DNA of 64,000 nt, from positions 1,550,001 to 1,614,000 of the forward strand of contig NZ_CP031843.2 in the NCBI RefSeq assembly GCF_003606325.2, in the 5' to 3' direction. Source of the stretch: Bartonella kosoyi (GTDB taxonomy: Bacteria > Pseudomonadota > Alphaproteobacteria > Rhizobiales > Rhizobiaceae). The number at the start of each line of letters is the position of its first letter. Position 1 is the first letter of the stretch. A program made the position numbers and the translations under genes. Shown here piece by piece: positions 9,488-20,260 of the stretch. A model generated the notes under the pieces. That model made no database searches and was not told the origin of the DNA. It saw only the letters and a list, made by a program, of their open reading frames with translations.

Positions 9488-10564
9488 ATGAGCACGGAAA
9501 TGTTCATCCAGTATTTTTTTAATGCACTGGCATTGGGGTCTCTTTATGGGCTTATCGCGATTGGTTATACCATGGTTTACGGTATATTGAGACTGATTAA
9601 TTTTGCTCACGGTGATATCTTTATGCTGGGGGCTTATTTTGTTTTCTTTTCCACGATTAGCTTTATGCCTGCGTGGGCAGCACTTCTTCTTTTATTCCTC
9701 GCTACTCTTATTTACTATTCAGTCTTTATAGGATTTAAAAGGCGCCCTCCAACTTATTGGATTGCTGTCTTTTTAATTCTTACGTTAGGATTTGTTTATT
9801 ATTTTAAAATTTCCCCACAAAATTTTACACCGATCTGGGTTTTAGCTCTTTGTTTTTCCATTTTTATTACAAGTGCAGTGGGGATTATTGTTGATCAATT
9901 TGCCTATAGACCTTTACGCCATGCTCCCCGTATTTCGGCACTTATCGGTGCAATCGGTGTTTCTTTTTTTATTGAAAATCTTGCTACTGTACTCTTTAGT
10001 GGTGTTCCAAAAGGTGTAAAACAACCAGATTTTCTGGTAACACCATTTTTATGGCACCTAGGATCAGAAGCAGAGGGTATCATTAGAATTGCTCCCATGT
10101 CACTGATTGTTCCCATTGTGTCATTGATTCTTATTGTTTTACTGTTATGGATTATCCATAAAACAAAACCGGGTCTTGCTATGCGTGCAATCTCTCATGA
10201 TATTGAAACGACGCGTTTGATGGGAGTTTCTGTTAATAAAGTCATTGCATTTACATTTGGGATAGGCTCGGCGCTTGCCGCTATAGCGGGCATTATGTGG
10301 TCTTTACGTTATCCTCAAATTCAGCCTTATATGGGCGTTCTTCCTGGTCTTAAAGCCTTTATCGCTGCTGTTATCGGAGGTATTGGTTCGATACCAGGAG
10401 CAATGTTGGGAGGATTGTTATTAGGGTTTATTGAAATTATGATTATCGCATTTTTTCCCGCGCTATCTGGATATCGTGATGCCTTCGCTTTCATTTTATT
10501 GATTCTGATTTTATTGGTATTGCCCACGGGATTAATGGGTAAAAAAAGTCAGGAGAAAATCTAA
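9488..10564 (+). CDS. livH: Branched-chain amino acid type ABC transporter permease LivH
   Basis: A 358-residue integral membrane permease. The N-terminal ALALGSLYGLIAIGYTMVYG and INFAHGDIFMLGAY are the LivH signature. Several hydrophobic spans follow, and the cytoplasmic coupling loop is MRAISHDIETTRLMGV near residue 235. The gene is longer than E. coli livH (308) because of extra hydrophobic sequence around residues 60-130. It should pair with LivM to form the channel. Its stop overlaps the livM start by one base (TAATG). Confidence 0.93.
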   Translation: MSTEMFIQYFFNALALGSLYGLIAIGYTMVYGILRLINFAHGDIFMLGAYFVFFSTISFMPAWAALLLLFLATLIYYSVFIGFKRRPPTYWIAVFLILTLGFVYYFKISPQNFTPIWVLALCFSIFITSAVGIIVDQFAYRPLRHAPRISALIGAIGVSFFIENLATVLFSGVPKGVKQPDFLVTPFLWHLGSEAEGIIRIAPMSLIVPIVSLILIVLLLWIIHKTKPGLAMRAISHDIETTRLMGVSVNKVIAFTFGIGSALAAIAGIMWSLRYPQIQPYMGVLPGLKAFIAAVIGGIGSIPGAMLGGLLLGFIEIMIIAFFPALSGYRDAFAFILLILILLVLPTGLMGKKSQEKI

Positions 10565-11622
10565 TGGCGAAGTCAGCGACAACTTTTTTATCGTGTATCA
10601 GTATTTTCGTTCTTATAGGTTTTTTATTCTATGCGGATAACCATTTTAATGATTATACACTCCGTATCATCAATCTAATTGCTATTAACGCAATCTTGGC
10701 AATTTCGCTTAATTTGATTTACGGCTTTACAGGTATGTTTTCCCTTGGACATGCCGGCTTTATGGCTATTGGTGCTTACATTTGTGCAATTTTACTTCTT
10801 TCTCCTGAACAAAAAGAGATGATGTGGATTCTTGAGCCTATCGCTGAACCTTTGTCCCATCTACAGCTTCCTTTTTTTGTTGCTGTTGTTGTAAGCGGTT
10901 TGTGTGCAGCAATTATCGGTTTATTGATTGCTTTGCCAATATTGCGTCTTGGTGGTGATTATCTTGGAATTGCAACATTAGGTTTTGCGGAAATTATCCG
11001 TATTGTCATTACGAATGCGACATCTTTTACAAATGGTTCTTTGGGAATCAAAGGAATACCTCAGAACGCAACGTTATGGTGGAACTATGGTTGGTTAGCA
11101 TTTACAGTTCTCTTTATTGTCCTCTTACTTCGAAGCAATACTGGTAACGTACTGCGTGCTATTCGTGATGATGAAATCGCTGCGAAAACCATGGGAATTA
11201 ACGCTTTTTTCTACCGTAGTTTTTCTTTTACGGTTGGAGCATTTTTTGCAGGTATCGGTGGCGCATTAATGGCTGCTCTTATTTCAACCATTGATCCGAA
11301 AATGTTTAATTTTTTGCTCACTTTTAATATTTTGATGATTGTTGTCGCTGGTGGTCTTGGTTCAATTACAGGAAGCATTATTGGCAGCATTATCATTACA
11401 GTCATGCTTGAATGGCTTCGTATTATTGAAAGTCCATTTGACATAGGTTTTATACATATTCCAGAAACACCAGGACTTCGCATGGTTATTTTCTCTCTTT
11501 TATTACTGATAATTATTTTATTTTGGAGAAAAGGATTAATGGGACAACGTGAATTCTCATGGAATGGAATTTATAGCTTTCTGACACGCAAAAAATTTTC
11601 TAATACTGAGGGAAAGCTATGA
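10564..11622 (+). CDS. livM: Branched-chain amino acid type ABC transporter permease LivM
   Basis: A 352-residue permease with about ten hydrophobic segments. The motifs LIYGFTGMFSLGHAGFMAIGAY, GLLIALPILRLGGDYLGIATLGFAEI and the coupling loop LRAIRDDEIAAKTMGI are characteristic of LivM. It partners LivH. It begins in a one-base overlap with livH and ends in a four-base ATGA overlap with livG, consistent with one polycistronic message. Nothing is missing. Confidence 0.94.
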   Translation: MAKSATTFLSCISIFVLIGFLFYADNHFNDYTLRIINLIAINAILAISLNLIYGFTGMFSLGHAGFMAIGAYICAILLLSPEQKEMMWILEPIAEPLSHLQLPFFVAVVVSGLCAAIIGLLIALPILRLGGDYLGIATLGFAEIIRIVITNATSFTNGSLGIKGIPQNATLWWNYGWLAFTVLFIVLLLRSNTGNVLRAIRDDEIAAKTMGINAFFYRSFSFTVGAFFAGIGGALMAALISTIDPKMFNFLLTFNILMIVVAGGLGSITGSIIGSIIITVMLEWLRIIESPFDIGFIHIPETPGLRMVIFSLLLLIIILFWRKGLMGQREFSWNGIYSFLTRKKFSNTEGKL

Positions 11623-12401
11623 ACGGCACTCTTCTTTCACTCAATGATATTGTAATGCGTTTTGGCGGATTAATTGCTGTCAATAACGTTAATATGGCCA
11701 TTAAACGAGGAAGCATTACTGGATTAATTGGTCCCAATGGTGCTGGAAAAACAACAGTTTTCAATATGATTTCTGGATTTTATGCACCTACAAGCGGCAC
11801 CATTCTTTTTGATGAACAAAAAATTTCTGGAGAACCTCCTTATATTGTTTGTAGACGTCATATTGCCCGAACATTTCAAAATATTCGTCTTTTCTCAGGG
11901 TTAACGGTTTTACAGAACGTTATGGTGGGTGCTCATGTTCGTCAAAAATATCCTTGGTTTTCTTCAGCCCTCTTTCTTTCAAAAGCAATGAAAGAAAAAA
12001 GAGAAGTTTATAAAAATTCCATGGAGCTTCTTGAGCGGCTACAACTTGATCACCTTGCCAATCAATTAGCAACAGCTTTACCTTATGGTGTACAACGGCG
12101 ATTAGAAATTGCTCGCGCATTAGCCACGAAGCCTAAATTGCTTCTTCTTGATGAACCTGTCGCTGGCATGAATCCTCAAGAAAGTGAAGATCTTAGAAAA
12201 TTCATCGCAAAAGTGCAAAAAGACTTTGATCTTACAATTCTTCTTATTGAGCACGATATGAAAGTGGTTATGGGGCTTTGCCAACATATTTTGGTTATGG
12301 AATATGGCTGTTGCATTGCCAGTGGCACACCAGATGAAATTCGTAATGACCCTAAAGTTATTGAAGCTTATCTTGGCGGAGATGTTTATGGATATTCTTA
12401 A
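11619..12401 (+). CDS. livG: ABC transporter ATP-binding protein LivG
   Basis: A 260-residue cytoplasmic ATPase. Walker A is GPNGAGKTT, the Q-loop follows in ARTFQNIRLF, the signature is replaced by the LivG-type LPYGVQRRLEIARAL, Walker B is LLLLDEPVAGM and the H-loop histidine is in LLIEHDM. A typical LivG insertion lies between the Q-loop and the signature. It works as a heterodimer with LivF. The 3' end overlaps the livF start. Confidence 0.95.
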   Translation: MNGTLLSLNDIVMRFGGLIAVNNVNMAIKRGSITGLIGPNGAGKTTVFNMISGFYAPTSGTILFDEQKISGEPPYIVCRRHIARTFQNIRLFSGLTVLQNVMVGAHVRQKYPWFSSALFLSKAMKEKREVYKNSMELLERLQLDHLANQLATALPYGVQRRLEIARALATKPKLLLLDEPVAGMNPQESEDLRKFIAKVQKDFDLTILLIEHDMKVVMGLCQHILVMEYGCCIASGTPDEIRNDPKVIEAYLGGDVYGYS

Positions 12402-13098
12402 AATAAAAAATCTTCACGTTCATTATGGTGCCATTAAAGCTGTTCAAAATCTTTCTATGTCCATAAAAAAAGGAAGTATTGTTACTTTAATTGGGGCCAA
12501 TGGTGCAGGGAAAAGCAGTATTGTACGCTCTATTACAGGACTTAATCGCTCTGTTTATGGAGAAATTACCTATAATGGCGAATCAATTATTAAAAAATCA
12601 CCAGAAGAAATTTTAAGATTAGGAATTGCTCTAAGCCCTGAGGGGCGACGTATTATGCCTCATCTCACTGTTTTAGAAAATCTCCATCTTGGTGCTTATA
12701 TCCGTCATGATAAACAGGGAATTTCTCGTGATATTGAATGGATATTTAATCTTTTTCCACGCCTACGTGAAAGATCAAAACAATTGGGAGGGACAATGTC
12801 AGGTGGGGAACAACAAATGGTTGCTGTAGGGCGCGCACTCATGAGCAATCCTGATATGGTTATATTAGATGAACCCTCATTGGGGTTAGCTCCCCTTCTT
12901 GTTCGGGAGATTTTTTCGATTATCCGAAAAATTAATGATATGGGAAAAACTGTTCTTCTTATTGAACAAAATGCTTTTGCTGCACTTTCTATCGCTGATT
13001 ATGCTTATATTTTAGAGGTAGGGCATGTCTTATTTCACGGTGAAGGTAAAGCTATGCTTTCTGATCCGCGTGTTAAAGAAGCCTATCTTGGTGGATAA
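12388..13098 (+). CDS. livF: ABC transporter ATP-binding protein LivF
   Basis: A 236-residue ATPase. I start it at the ATG at 12388 (MDILKIKNLHVHYG), with GGAG six bases upstream, rather than at 12382 or a far upstream ATG at 12304 that would give a non-family N-terminus. Walker A is GANGAGKSS, the signature MSGGEQQMVAVGRAL, Walker B MVILDEPSLGL, and EQN takes the H-loop region as in the family. It overlaps livG by 14 bases and is the last gene of the liv operon. Confidence 0.93.
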   Translation: MDILKIKNLHVHYGAIKAVQNLSMSIKKGSIVTLIGANGAGKSSIVRSITGLNRSVYGEITYNGESIIKKSPEEILRLGIALSPEGRRIMPHLTVLENLHLGAYIRHDKQGISRDIEWIFNLFPRLRERSKQLGGTMSGGEQQMVAVGRALMSNPDMVILDEPSLGLAPLLVREIFSIIRKINDMGKTVLLIEQNAFAALSIADYAYILEVGHVLFHGEGKAMLSDPRVKEAYLGG

Positions 13099-13141
13099 AG
13101 GCGAGAAATTAAGAAGATATAGATCTATTTCTCCTCCTTTT

Positions 13142-13180
13142 AAGAAAGCATTTCTCATCAATGCTGAGAAATGCTTTCTT
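13142..13180. terminator. Bidirectional terminator between livF and gatA
   Basis: A perfect 16-base inverted repeat: AAGAAAGCATTTCTCA at 13142-13157 and its reverse complement at 13165-13180, with a seven-base loop (TCAATGC). It sits between the converging livF and gatA stops. The arms end in TTCTT on one strand and follow CTCCTCCTTTT on the other, so it could end transcription both ways. It is the strongest hairpin seen in the window. Confidence 0.85.
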
Positions 13181-13194
13181 GTGAAATTTGATGA

Positions 13195-14679
13195 TTATAT
13201 CCACCATTTTTCTGCACAGAATACTCCTGCGGCTTGTTCAATAATGTGTGCTATTTGAAAAATAACTTCTTCAGCAAAAGGTTTACCAACCAGTTGCAAT
13301 CCTAGAGGTAAACCATTTGATGACAAACCAGCAGGAACAGAAATTCCTGGTAACCCAGCCATATTAATTGGTACGGTAAAAATATCATTCAGATACATTG
13401 CGACAGCATCATTTTTTATTTTTTCATCAGCAATGCCAAAAGCAGATGTTGGTGTTGCTGGTGTAAGAATAGCCTCAATACCTGAATCAAAACATTGATC
13501 GAAGTCACGTTTTACGAGTGTTCTTACTTTTTGAGCTCTCAGATAACAGGCATCATAATAACCTGATGAAAGAACATAAGTCCCAACCAAAATACGCCGC
13601 TTGACTTCATCACCAAAACCAACAGAACGCGTATTTTCATACATCTCAATAATATCTTTTCCAGGGACACGCAAACCGAAACGGACACCATCATAACGCG
13701 CTAAATTAGAAGAAGCTTCTGCAGGAGCTATAATATAGTAAGAAGGTAGAGCATATTTTGTATGAGGTAAAGAAATATCGTGTATTTCAGCGCCTGCATC
13801 TTTTAACCAATTTATTCCCTTTTGCCAAAGTTCAATAATCTCAGAAGACATTCCATCCAGATAATATTCTTTTGGAATACCAATTTTCATTCCTTTAATT
13901 GATTGACCAAGATAACTTTCATAATCAGGAACTGGTAAATTCATGGAAGTCGAATCTTTTTCATCAAAAGAGGCCATTGATCTGAGTAAGATAGCACAGT
14001 CACGAACATCTCTAGCAATAGGTCCAGCTTGATCAAGGGATGAAGCAAACGCGACAAGTCCCCATCGTGAACAACGTCCATAAGTTGGCTTTATTCCTAC
14101 AGTGCCGGTAAAAGCGGCTGGTTGACGTATTGAGCCACCTGTATCTGTTGCTGTTGCCCCCGCACAAATTTGTGCGGCAACAGCGGCAGACGATCCCCCC
14201 GAAGAACCACCAGGAACGAGTTTTTCATTCGAGCCTTTTTTTCTCCATGGATTAATAACGGGACCATAATATGATGTCTCATTAGAGGAACCCATAGCAA
14301 ACTCATCCATATTAAGTTTCCCTAGCATTACGGCACCATCTTGCCATAAATTAGCCGTAACGGTTGATTCATAATGCGGTTTAAAACCATCAAGGATGTT
14401 TGAACAAGCTTGAGTATGAACACCATGGGTTGCAAAAAGATCTTTAACTCCTAAGGGGATTCCTTCCAAAAGCCCCCCTTCTCCTCTCGCCAAGCGAGCC
14501 TCTGATTCAGCAGCCATTTTTCTTGCTTGTTCTGCTGTTATTGTTACATAAGCATTCAAAGTAGGATTAGCCAATTCTATGGCTTTTAAATAGGCTTCCG
14601 TTAGTTCCGTTGCTTTGAACTTTTTCTTTATGAGAGCATCACGAGCTTGTGCAATTGTGAGGGTTGTTAAATCAGTCAT
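13195..14679 (-). CDS. gatA: Asp-tRNA(Asn)/Glu-tRNA(Gln) amidotransferase subunit A
   Basis: The glutamine amidase subunit of the GatCAB complex, which converts mischarged Glu-tRNA(Gln) and Asp-tRNA(Asn). It is 494 residues from the ATG at 14679 ([16 protein letters not shown]); an upstream TTG at 14691 is less likely. The amidase signature is complete: catalytic Lys in [10 protein letters not shown], and the [29 protein letters not shown] region with the cis-Ser and Ser nucleophile. It follows gatC; gatB is not in the window. Confidence 0.95.
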   Translation of the reverse strand: MTDLTTLTIAQARDALIKKKFKATELTEAYLKAIELANPTLNAYVTITAEQARKMAAESEARLARGEGGLLEGIPLGVKDLFATHGVHTQACSNILDGFKPHYESTVTANLWQDGAVMLGKLNMDEFAMGSSNETSYYGPVINPWRKKGSNEKLVPGGSSGGSSAAVAAQICAGATATDTGGSIRQPAAFTGTVGIKPTYGRCSRWGLVAFASSLDQAGPIARDVRDCAILLRSMASFDEKDSTSMNLPVPDYESYLGQSIKGMKIGIPKEYYLDGMSSEIIELWQKGINWLKDAGAEIHDISLPHTKYALPSYYIIAPAEASSNLARYDGVRFGLRVPGKDIIEMYENTRSVGFGDEVKRRILVGTYVLSSGYYDACYLRAQKVRTLVKRDFDQCFDSGIEAILTPATPTSAFGIADEKIKNDAVAMYLNDIFTVPINMAGLPGISVPAGLSSNGLPLGLQLVGKPFAEEVIFQIAHIIEQAAGVFCAEKWWI

Positions 14680-14710
14680 ATTGGTTCTCAAATTTCAAAA
14701 ATATAAAAAG

Positions 14711-14998
14711 TTACTCAATAATTTTTGAGACAAGAAAAAAATTTTCTTCTGTAACAGGGGCATTGGCGACAATATCTGCTGCTTTATTGCCATCTGTAAC
14801 ACGATCTTCACGCATTCGTAGAGTCATTGGTATCAGAGATGTTAATGGTTCAACTTCACTGACATCAACTTCATTCAATTGCTCTACAAAACCTAAAACA
14901 GCATTGAATTTTTTTGTCATAGCTTCTACCTCATTATCGTGGATGGCAATCCGCGCTAAACGTGCAACCCGCTTAACGGTTTCTTGATCAACAGACAT
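14711..14998 (-). CDS. gatC: Asp-tRNA(Asn)/Glu-tRNA(Gln) amidotransferase subunit C
   Basis: A 95-residue GatC, the small linker that wraps around GatA and stabilises GatCAB. Family features are the start [17 protein letters not shown], the central [22 protein letters not shown] and the C-terminal [20 protein letters not shown]. It lies 31 bases upstream of gatA in the same direction and is divergent from ruvX. Confidence 0.93.
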   Translation of the reverse strand: MSVDQETVKRVARLARIAIHDNEVEAMTKKFNAVLGFVEQLNEVDVSEVEPLTSLIPMTLRMREDRVTDGNKAADIVANAPVTEENFFLVSKIIE

Positions 14999-15144
14999 AC
15001 TCTTTACGCCTTTCTGTTTTGTTTTATTTATTAATCTTTATTCTGGCTATACAAGGCTGCGCTTGCAAGCGCAAGAATATTAGATAACATGAATAAAGAA
15101 TATAATTATAGATCTGAAACATTAAAAAACGTATTATAATTCTT

Positions 15145-15624
15145 ATGACTGTTATTAATATCAATGAAGTTATGACACATCTTTTGCCTGGACAAACAAT
15201 AGCAGGCTTAGATTTAGGGACAAAAACGATTGGAATTGCGATTTCTGATATGGGGCTAATTGTTTCAAATCCGCGTCCTGTGCTGCAGCGAAAAAAATTT
15301 ACAGAAGATGCTCATACACTGATTAAAATTTTTGATCATGAAAATGTAGGCGTTGTTATCATTGGCTTACCTCTTAATATGAATGGAAGCAGTGGCTCTC
15401 GTGTTCAAGCAACTAAAGCTTTTGTAAGTAATATGAAAGTGTATACAGAAATTCCATTTGTTTTTTGGGATGAACGCTTATCGACCATTGCCGCAGAACG
15501 TTCTCTTTTAGAAATGAATGTATCACGCACCAAAAGAGCAAACAGAATTGATTCGGCAGCTGCTGCTTTTATATTGCAAGGTGCACTCAATAGAATTCAA
15601 AACTTTCATCATATGGAAGGATAG
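15145..15624 (+). CDS. ruvX: Putative pre-16S rRNA nuclease / Holliday junction resolvase YqgF
   Basis: A 159-residue RNase H-fold protein. The first strand [17 protein letters not shown] carries the catalytic aspartate, [15 protein letters not shown] is the second motif, [15 protein letters not shown] the third and [14 protein letters not shown] the last acidic site. The family is implicated in 16S rRNA 5' maturation. It is divergent from gatC and its end overlaps the convergent acyl-CoA dehydrogenase-like gene by 16 bases, with no room for a terminator. Confidence 0.92.
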   Translation: MTVININEVMTHLLPGQTIAGLDLGTKTIGIAISDMGLIVSNPRPVLQRKKFTEDAHTLIKIFDHENVGVVIIGLPLNMNGSSGSRVQATKAFVSNMKVYTEIPFVFWDERLSTIAAERSLLEMNVSRTKRANRIDSAAAAFILQGALNRIQNFHHMEG

Positions 15625-17228
15625 AGAACATTGAGCAAATGGCCTGCATTATAGCGTGCAATGAGCATCCCGTAAGAAGATCTCCATTGTCCCCCAAGGC
15701 GGCTTTCCATATAGGCATTTGCAACATGTTCTATATCCGTAGAACGTAATGACGCGGCAGCAGCTGCATAGGCTACTTGTTCAACAAAAAACCTTCCTGC
15801 ACCTTCATTTGCAGCGGCCATATCACCGGCAGACTTAATAATTTCAATGGCACGTGGTCCTGCTGGTCCAATATCAAGAGCAACTTTTTCTAGCAATTTC
15901 TGAAACAACCCCGGTGCTTTTTCAGCAATAAGAATGGCATCTTTTACCAATTGATTAGCCGAACTATTTCTCACAATTCGCGCAGGTCCATTATGCAACA
16001 TTTGTGATAATGGATTGTTCTCTATAAAGCTTTCAATACCAAGTTGTGCAATAATTTCGCCAATAATAGGCACAACCAATTGACTGACGTGGTAAGCAAT
16101 AATAGGTGTCATAATGCGCGCGAAAGCTGCTTCAGAACGGTCATTTGCTGCATTGTCAAAGGCTCGCGCTAAACGCAAAACCAATGCTTGTGAAGCAGCA
16201 ATATCTAATGCAATATCTGCAAAAATACGTTCTGTCAGCGGCGGTAAAGGCTGATTTGGCATTTTTTTGCGGAAAAAATCTATACCAAATTGAAGGGCAG
16301 CGCGCAAAACACCTGCCGATATGACAGATTGATCAAAACGCATCATCGTCTCTATATCTTTAATAACTTTAAGACCTTCTCCAGCATTTCCCAAAAGCCA
16401 GCCATAACACCCTTGAAAATCAACAACTCCCTCTGGTGTTAAAAGTTCTCCAGAACGCTGAATTAAATGACGAATCGATATAAATCCATTTAACGCACCA
16501 TTTTCCTGTATACGTGGAACAAAAAAGCAACTTAAATGACCATTTAAATCTGCACTAACAAGATATCCATCAGCTGTAGGATTAATAACATTGGTTTTTA
16601 CGACATTTAAACGATACAGATCTCGTTCCATATTTTCATCGAAAGAAATTTTCTTAACACTTGGAAAATTGAAAGCGTATTGTTCAATATCATCAAAGGC
16701 ACAGGTCAGAGAAGCGGATTTTTTATGATGAATAGGCCGTGATGAAGAATCATATTGGCGTGACAAAAGGACATTTTGCCATTTTTTAAAGAGCTCACTA
16801 TCACTAATTAAGACAGCAATTGCTGCACTCGTTATAGTAACCTCATTCAAATGCCCTGTTTCTAAACCAGCAGATAAAGCCAAACGAATCGCACGCGCTT
16901 GATAACGTACCCCATTTTCTGAAGAAGTATTCTCCCAAAGCGAGGTAACCAACCCTGCACGTCTAGAATACTTTTGAAGGTCTTGATAGGAAGAATGTAT
17001 TTCTAATTTTTCTGCCTGTTTTCCCCATTTATCGTTATAACGCAGTAAAGGCTTATAATGATTCGCTGAGCAAGAAAGATTCCATGCTTCTTGACTCGCA
17101 GCAAAATCCCCTATTTCTTCAAAGCTTGCTAATAAAGACTTAGGCAAAGTAGAGGCTATGCGAAACATAAGTGTATCGCTAAGAAATGTATTTTTTCGAC
17201 GAGAATTTTGCGCAGAGACAGTACTCAT
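15609..17228 (-). CDS. AidB-like acyl-CoA dehydrogenase family protein, FAD motifs degenerate
   Basis: A 539-residue protein with the AidB layout: N-terminal domain with [17 protein letters not shown], middle beta domain, and a helical C-terminal domain containing [15 protein letters not shown] text and [16 protein letters not shown]. The usual FAD-site strand (M-x-L-TEK-x-GGSD) is missing and replaced by shorter unrelated text around residues 175-205. The C-terminal NSIWEGSG segment reads [12 protein letters not shown] infer loss of dehydrogenase activity, perhaps with a retained structural or DNA-binding role. The frame is intact, so it is under selection or only recently degenerate. Confidence 0.75.
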   Translation of the reverse strand: MSTVSAQNSRRKNTFLSDTLMFRIASTLPKSLLASFEEIGDFAASQEAWNLSCSANHYKPLLRYNDKWGKQAEKLEIHSSYQDLQKYSRRAGLVTSLWENTSSENGVRYQARAIRLALSAGLETGHLNEVTITSAAIAVLISDSELFKKWQNVLLSRQYDSSSRPIHHKKSASLTCAFDDIEQYAFNFPSVKKISFDENMERDLYRLNVVKTNVINPTADGYLVSADLNGHLSCFFVPRIQENGALNGFISIRHLIQRSGELLTPEGVVDFQGCYGWLLGNAGEGLKVIKDIETMMRFDQSVISAGVLRAALQFGIDFFRKKMPNQPLPPLTERIFADIALDIAASQALVLRLARAFDNAANDRSEAAFARIMTPIIAYHVSQLVVPIIGEIIAQLGIESFIENNPLSQMLHNGPARIVRNSSANQLVKDAILIAEKAPGLFQKLLEKVALDIGPAGPRAIEIIKSAGDMAAANEGAGRFFVEQVAYAAAAASLRSTDIEHVANAYMESRLGGQWRSSYGMLIARYNAGHLLNVLYPSI

Positions 17229-17352
17229 AGGTGTATTCCACTATTCAAATCATCATATCATAGACTATTTGTCTTTTTAGAGTTAAGAAACATTTATCAT
17301 ATTCAAACAAATGCTTGTTTAACCTGTTTAGAGAGAGATAAAGAAGAATGCT

Positions 17353-18318
17353 ATGATTCAAGATAATTTTTTTCCACTTTTCCCTCATAAACATCTTTTA
17401 GCTATTAAAGATCTAAGTGTACAAGACCTTAATACATTGCTTGATCGTGCAGAAGCAAACGTTATCCTTTCTAACAAAATTGATAAAACAAAATCTATTT
17501 TGCGTGGACGGACTCAAATTAATCTCTTTTTTGAAGCCTCTACACGAACACAATCTTCTTTTGAATTAGCCGGTAAAAGGTTGGGAGCAGACGTGATAAG
17601 TGTCGCGATCGGTAACTCATCTGTAAAAAAAGGGGAAACATTATTTGATACAGCCGCAACACTTAATGCGATGAAGCCAGATATACTGGTTTTCCGCCAT
17701 AGCAGTGCGGGAGCAGCCGCTTTATTAGCGCAAACAGTTGATTGTTGTGTCATTAATGCAGGTGATGGTGCTCATGAACATCCAACCCAAGCTTTATTAG
17801 ATGCTCTCACCATTAAAAGAGCAAAAGGTCGTATTGAAGGATTAACGGTTGCCATTTGCGGAGATATCTTGCACTCACGTGTTGCACGTTCGAATATCCT
17901 TAGTCTTAATGCTTTGGGGGCTCGTGTTCGTGCTGTCGCCCCTTCAACACTCCTACCCACCGAAATTAATCATATGAGTGTTGAGGTTTTTAACACCATG
18001 AAAGATGGTCTTAAAGATGCTGATGTTATTATGATGTTACGCTTACAGCATGAACGAATGACAGGTTCTTTTATTCCCTCCACGCGTGAATATTTTCATT
18101 ATTTTGGCTTGCATAAAGAAAATTTAGCCTATGCCAAAAACAATTGCATTATTTTGCATCCTGGTCCTATAAACCGTGGTGTGGAGATTGCATCTGATAT
18201 AGCCGATGGACCACAAAGTATGATTCATACCCAAGTAGAAATGGGAATTGCAGTGCGTATGGCAGTCATGGAGGCTTTATTAGATTCGCGCTTGAAGATC
18301 CATGGAGAAAAAAAATGA
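17353..18318 (+). CDS. pyrB: Aspartate carbamoyltransferase catalytic subunit
   Basis: Catalyses carbamoyl phosphate plus L-aspartate to carbamoyl aspartate in pyrimidine synthesis. It is 321 residues with the carbamoyl-phosphate site [12 protein letters not shown], the K-bearing loop [29 protein letters not shown] and the late [12 protein letters not shown] aspartate site. It overlaps pyrC by four bases (ATGA). The pairing with a DHOase-like gene points to the non-catalytic PyrC partner type of ATCase. Confidence 0.96.
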   Translation: MIQDNFFPLFPHKHLLAIKDLSVQDLNTLLDRAEANVILSNKIDKTKSILRGRTQINLFFEASTRTQSSFELAGKRLGADVISVAIGNSSVKKGETLFDTAATLNAMKPDILVFRHSSAGAAALLAQTVDCCVINAGDGAHEHPTQALLDALTIKRAKGRIEGLTVAICGDILHSRVARSNILSLNALGARVRAVAPSTLLPTEINHMSVEVFNTMKDGLKDADVIMMLRLQHERMTGSFIPSTREYFHYFGLHKENLAYAKNNCIILHPGPINRGVEIASDIADGPQSMIHTQVEMGIAVRMAVMEALLDSRLKIHGEKK

Positions 18319-19616
18319 TAAAACCAATTGTTTTTCAAAAGGCTCGTATTATTGATCCTTCACGCGCAATCGATGAAATTGGTACAGTTATTGTTGAAAA
18401 TGGACAGATTATAGCCGCTGGAAAAGAAGCTCTGAATCAGGGAGTTCCTGAAGGCGCAGAAGTTATTAATGCACAAAACAAAGCAATTCTCCCTGGACTT
18501 GTTGATGCAAGTGTTTTTGTTGGAGAACCAGGAAATGAAAATCGTGAAACAATTGCATCGGCAAGTCAAGCAGCTGCAGCAGGTGGAATTACTTCCTTTC
18601 TTATGATGCCAGACACGCATCCAGTTATTGATAACGTTGCTCTCGTTCAATTTATTAAACGTACAGCAGGAGAAATGTCATCGGTCAATATTTATCCCGT
18701 TGCGGCAATCACACAAGGTTTCAACGGAGACAAAATAACCGAATTTGGTTTGCTCAAGGATGCAGGAGCTGTTGCTTTTAGTGAAGGGAAAAAAACACTC
18801 CAAAATTCATCTGTTATGCGACGTGCAATGACTTATGCACGTGATTTTGATGTTCCATTGATACACGAAACGCAAGATAAAGATCTTACAGAACAAGGCG
18901 TAATGAATGAAGGACTACTCGCCAGTTGGCTTGGTCTTTCTGGCATTCCCCGTGAAGCAGAAGTTATCCCACTTGAAAGGGATTTGCGCCTAGCAGCATT
19001 AACGCAAACACGCTATCACGCCACCCAGATATCGACAGCACTCTCTGCTGATGCCCTCCGCTTAGGCAAGAAACACAATGAGAAAATTTCAGCTGGTGTA
19101 TCGATTAATCATTTATCTCTCAACGAAAATGACATTGGCCAATATCAAACTTCTTTCCGCCTCATGCCTCCTTTGCGTACAGAAGAAGACCGTATAGCAA
19201 TGATTGAAGCAGTAAAAGATGGAACGATAGACGTCATTGTCTCTTCCCATGATCCCCAGGGTATCGACACAAAACATTTACCATTCAATGATGCAGCAGC
19301 GGGCGCTATCGGTATGGAAACCTTATTAAGTGCAGCTTTACGTCTTTATCATGATGAGAGCCTATCTCTTCTACGGATAACTGAACTTTTGTCAACGATG
19401 CCTGCAAAGCTCTTTGGACTCAATGCAGGAACACTGAAGAAAGGTGCTTATGCAGACCTTATTGTCGTTGATCTTGAAGAACCATGGGTTGTTTCGAAAG
19501 AGAATCTCTATTCACGTTCAAAAAACACACCTTTTGAGAAGGCACGTTTTCAAGGACGCGTACTCCAGACCTTTGTGAAAGGGAAATCCGTTTTTAAACT
19601 TGATCAACAAACTTAA
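18315..19616 (+). CDS. pyrC: Dihydroorotase-like protein, probably non-catalytic
   Basis: A 433-residue class I dihydroorotase homologue encoded directly after pyrB. Active enzymes need a metal-binding H-x-H in D-x-H-x-H-L-R-E-P-G; here the site reads [10 protein letters not shown] (residues 64-73), so both histidines are gone. Other positions are also changed: SSHDPQ stands where DHAPH is expected, while IHETQD and YHATQIST keep histidines. In several proteobacteria such PyrC-prime proteins are needed only to assemble the PyrB holoenzyme. A catalytic DHOase should be encoded elsewhere. It overlaps plsY by one base. Confidence 0.9.
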   Translation: MIKPIVFQKARIIDPSRAIDEIGTVIVENGQIIAAGKEALNQGVPEGAEVINAQNKAILPGLVDASVFVGEPGNENRETIASASQAAAAGGITSFLMMPDTHPVIDNVALVQFIKRTAGEMSSVNIYPVAAITQGFNGDKITEFGLLKDAGAVAFSEGKKTLQNSSVMRRAMTYARDFDVPLIHETQDKDLTEQGVMNEGLLASWLGLSGIPREAEVIPLERDLRLAALTQTRYHATQISTALSADALRLGKKHNEKISAGVSINHLSLNENDIGQYQTSFRLMPPLRTEEDRIAMIEAVKDGTIDVIVSSHDPQGIDTKHLPFNDAAAGAIGMETLLSAALRLYHDESLSLLRITELLSTMPAKLFGLNAGTLKKGAYADLIVVDLEEPWVVSKENLYSRSKNTPFEKARFQGRVLQTFVKGKSVFKLDQQT

Positions 19617-20260
19617 TGAGATTCTTAATGAATGAAGCAGAAATATTTTTTCAGTCCACTCCATGGTTTATTTTCCTCATATCTTATCTCATTGGCTCAA
19701 TCCCATTTGGTCTTCTATTTACGAGATTGGCCAAACTTGGCGATATAAGAACAATCGGTTCCGGCAATATTGGAGCAACCAATGTTTTACGAACAGGAAA
19801 TAAAAAAGTTGCTGCTCTAACACTTCTTTGTGATATGTTGAAAGGAACTATTGTTGTCTTCATTATAAAGTTCTTTAGTGATCCGTTAGACAATAATATC
19901 CTTGTTTCTCTAGCAGGTTTTTTTACTTTCTTAGGACATCTTTTTCCCGTATGGCTTAAATTTAAAGGTGGCAAAGGTGTCGCTACCTATCTAGGGGTTT
20001 GCTTAGGAGTTTATTGGCCCACAGCAATTATTTTTATTATTGTATGGAGCGCGATTTTTCTTCTCATGCGTTATTCTTCATTATCTGCACTTGTTGCAGT
20101 TTCGATCACGCCGATATTTGTTTTTTATTTTTCCGATTCCTATTTCTATTGTATGCTCATCGCGATGAGCCTATTTGTGTTCATAAAACATTCTGCAAAT
20201 ATCCGTAGATTACTCATTGGGGAAGAAAGTAAGATTGGTACGCAAAACAGAGATAAATAA
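19616..20260 (+). CDS. plsY: Glycerol-3-phosphate acyltransferase PlsY
   Basis: Transfers an acyl group from acyl-phosphate to glycerol-3-phosphate at the inner membrane, the first step of phospholipid synthesis; its donor is made by PlsX, which is also in this window. It is 214 residues with about five hydrophobic spans. The conserved loops are [27 protein letters not shown] and [12 protein letters not shown]. The ATG at 19616 overlaps the pyrC stop; an in-frame ATG at 19628 is the alternative. Confidence 0.94.
   Translation: MRFLMNEAEIFFQSTPWFIFLISYLIGSIPFGLLFTRLAKLGDIRTIGSGNIGATNVLRTGNKKVAALTLLCDMLKGTIVVFIIKFFSDPLDNNILVSLAGFFTFLGHLFPVWLKFKGGKGVATYLGVCLGVYWPTAIIFIIVWSAIFLLMRYSSLSALVAVSITPIFVFYFSDSYFYCMLIAMSLFVFIKHSANIRRLLIGEESKIGTQNRDK

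Noticed and set aside
12304..12387. Extended N-terminus for livF
   Set aside because: The added residues overlap livG out of frame and do not resemble LivF; a good GGAG-ATG start lies at 12388.
14664..14987. 107-codon plus-strand frame over gatC
   Set aside because: Mirror of gatC with Ser/Arg/Thr-rich text typical of an antisense shadow.
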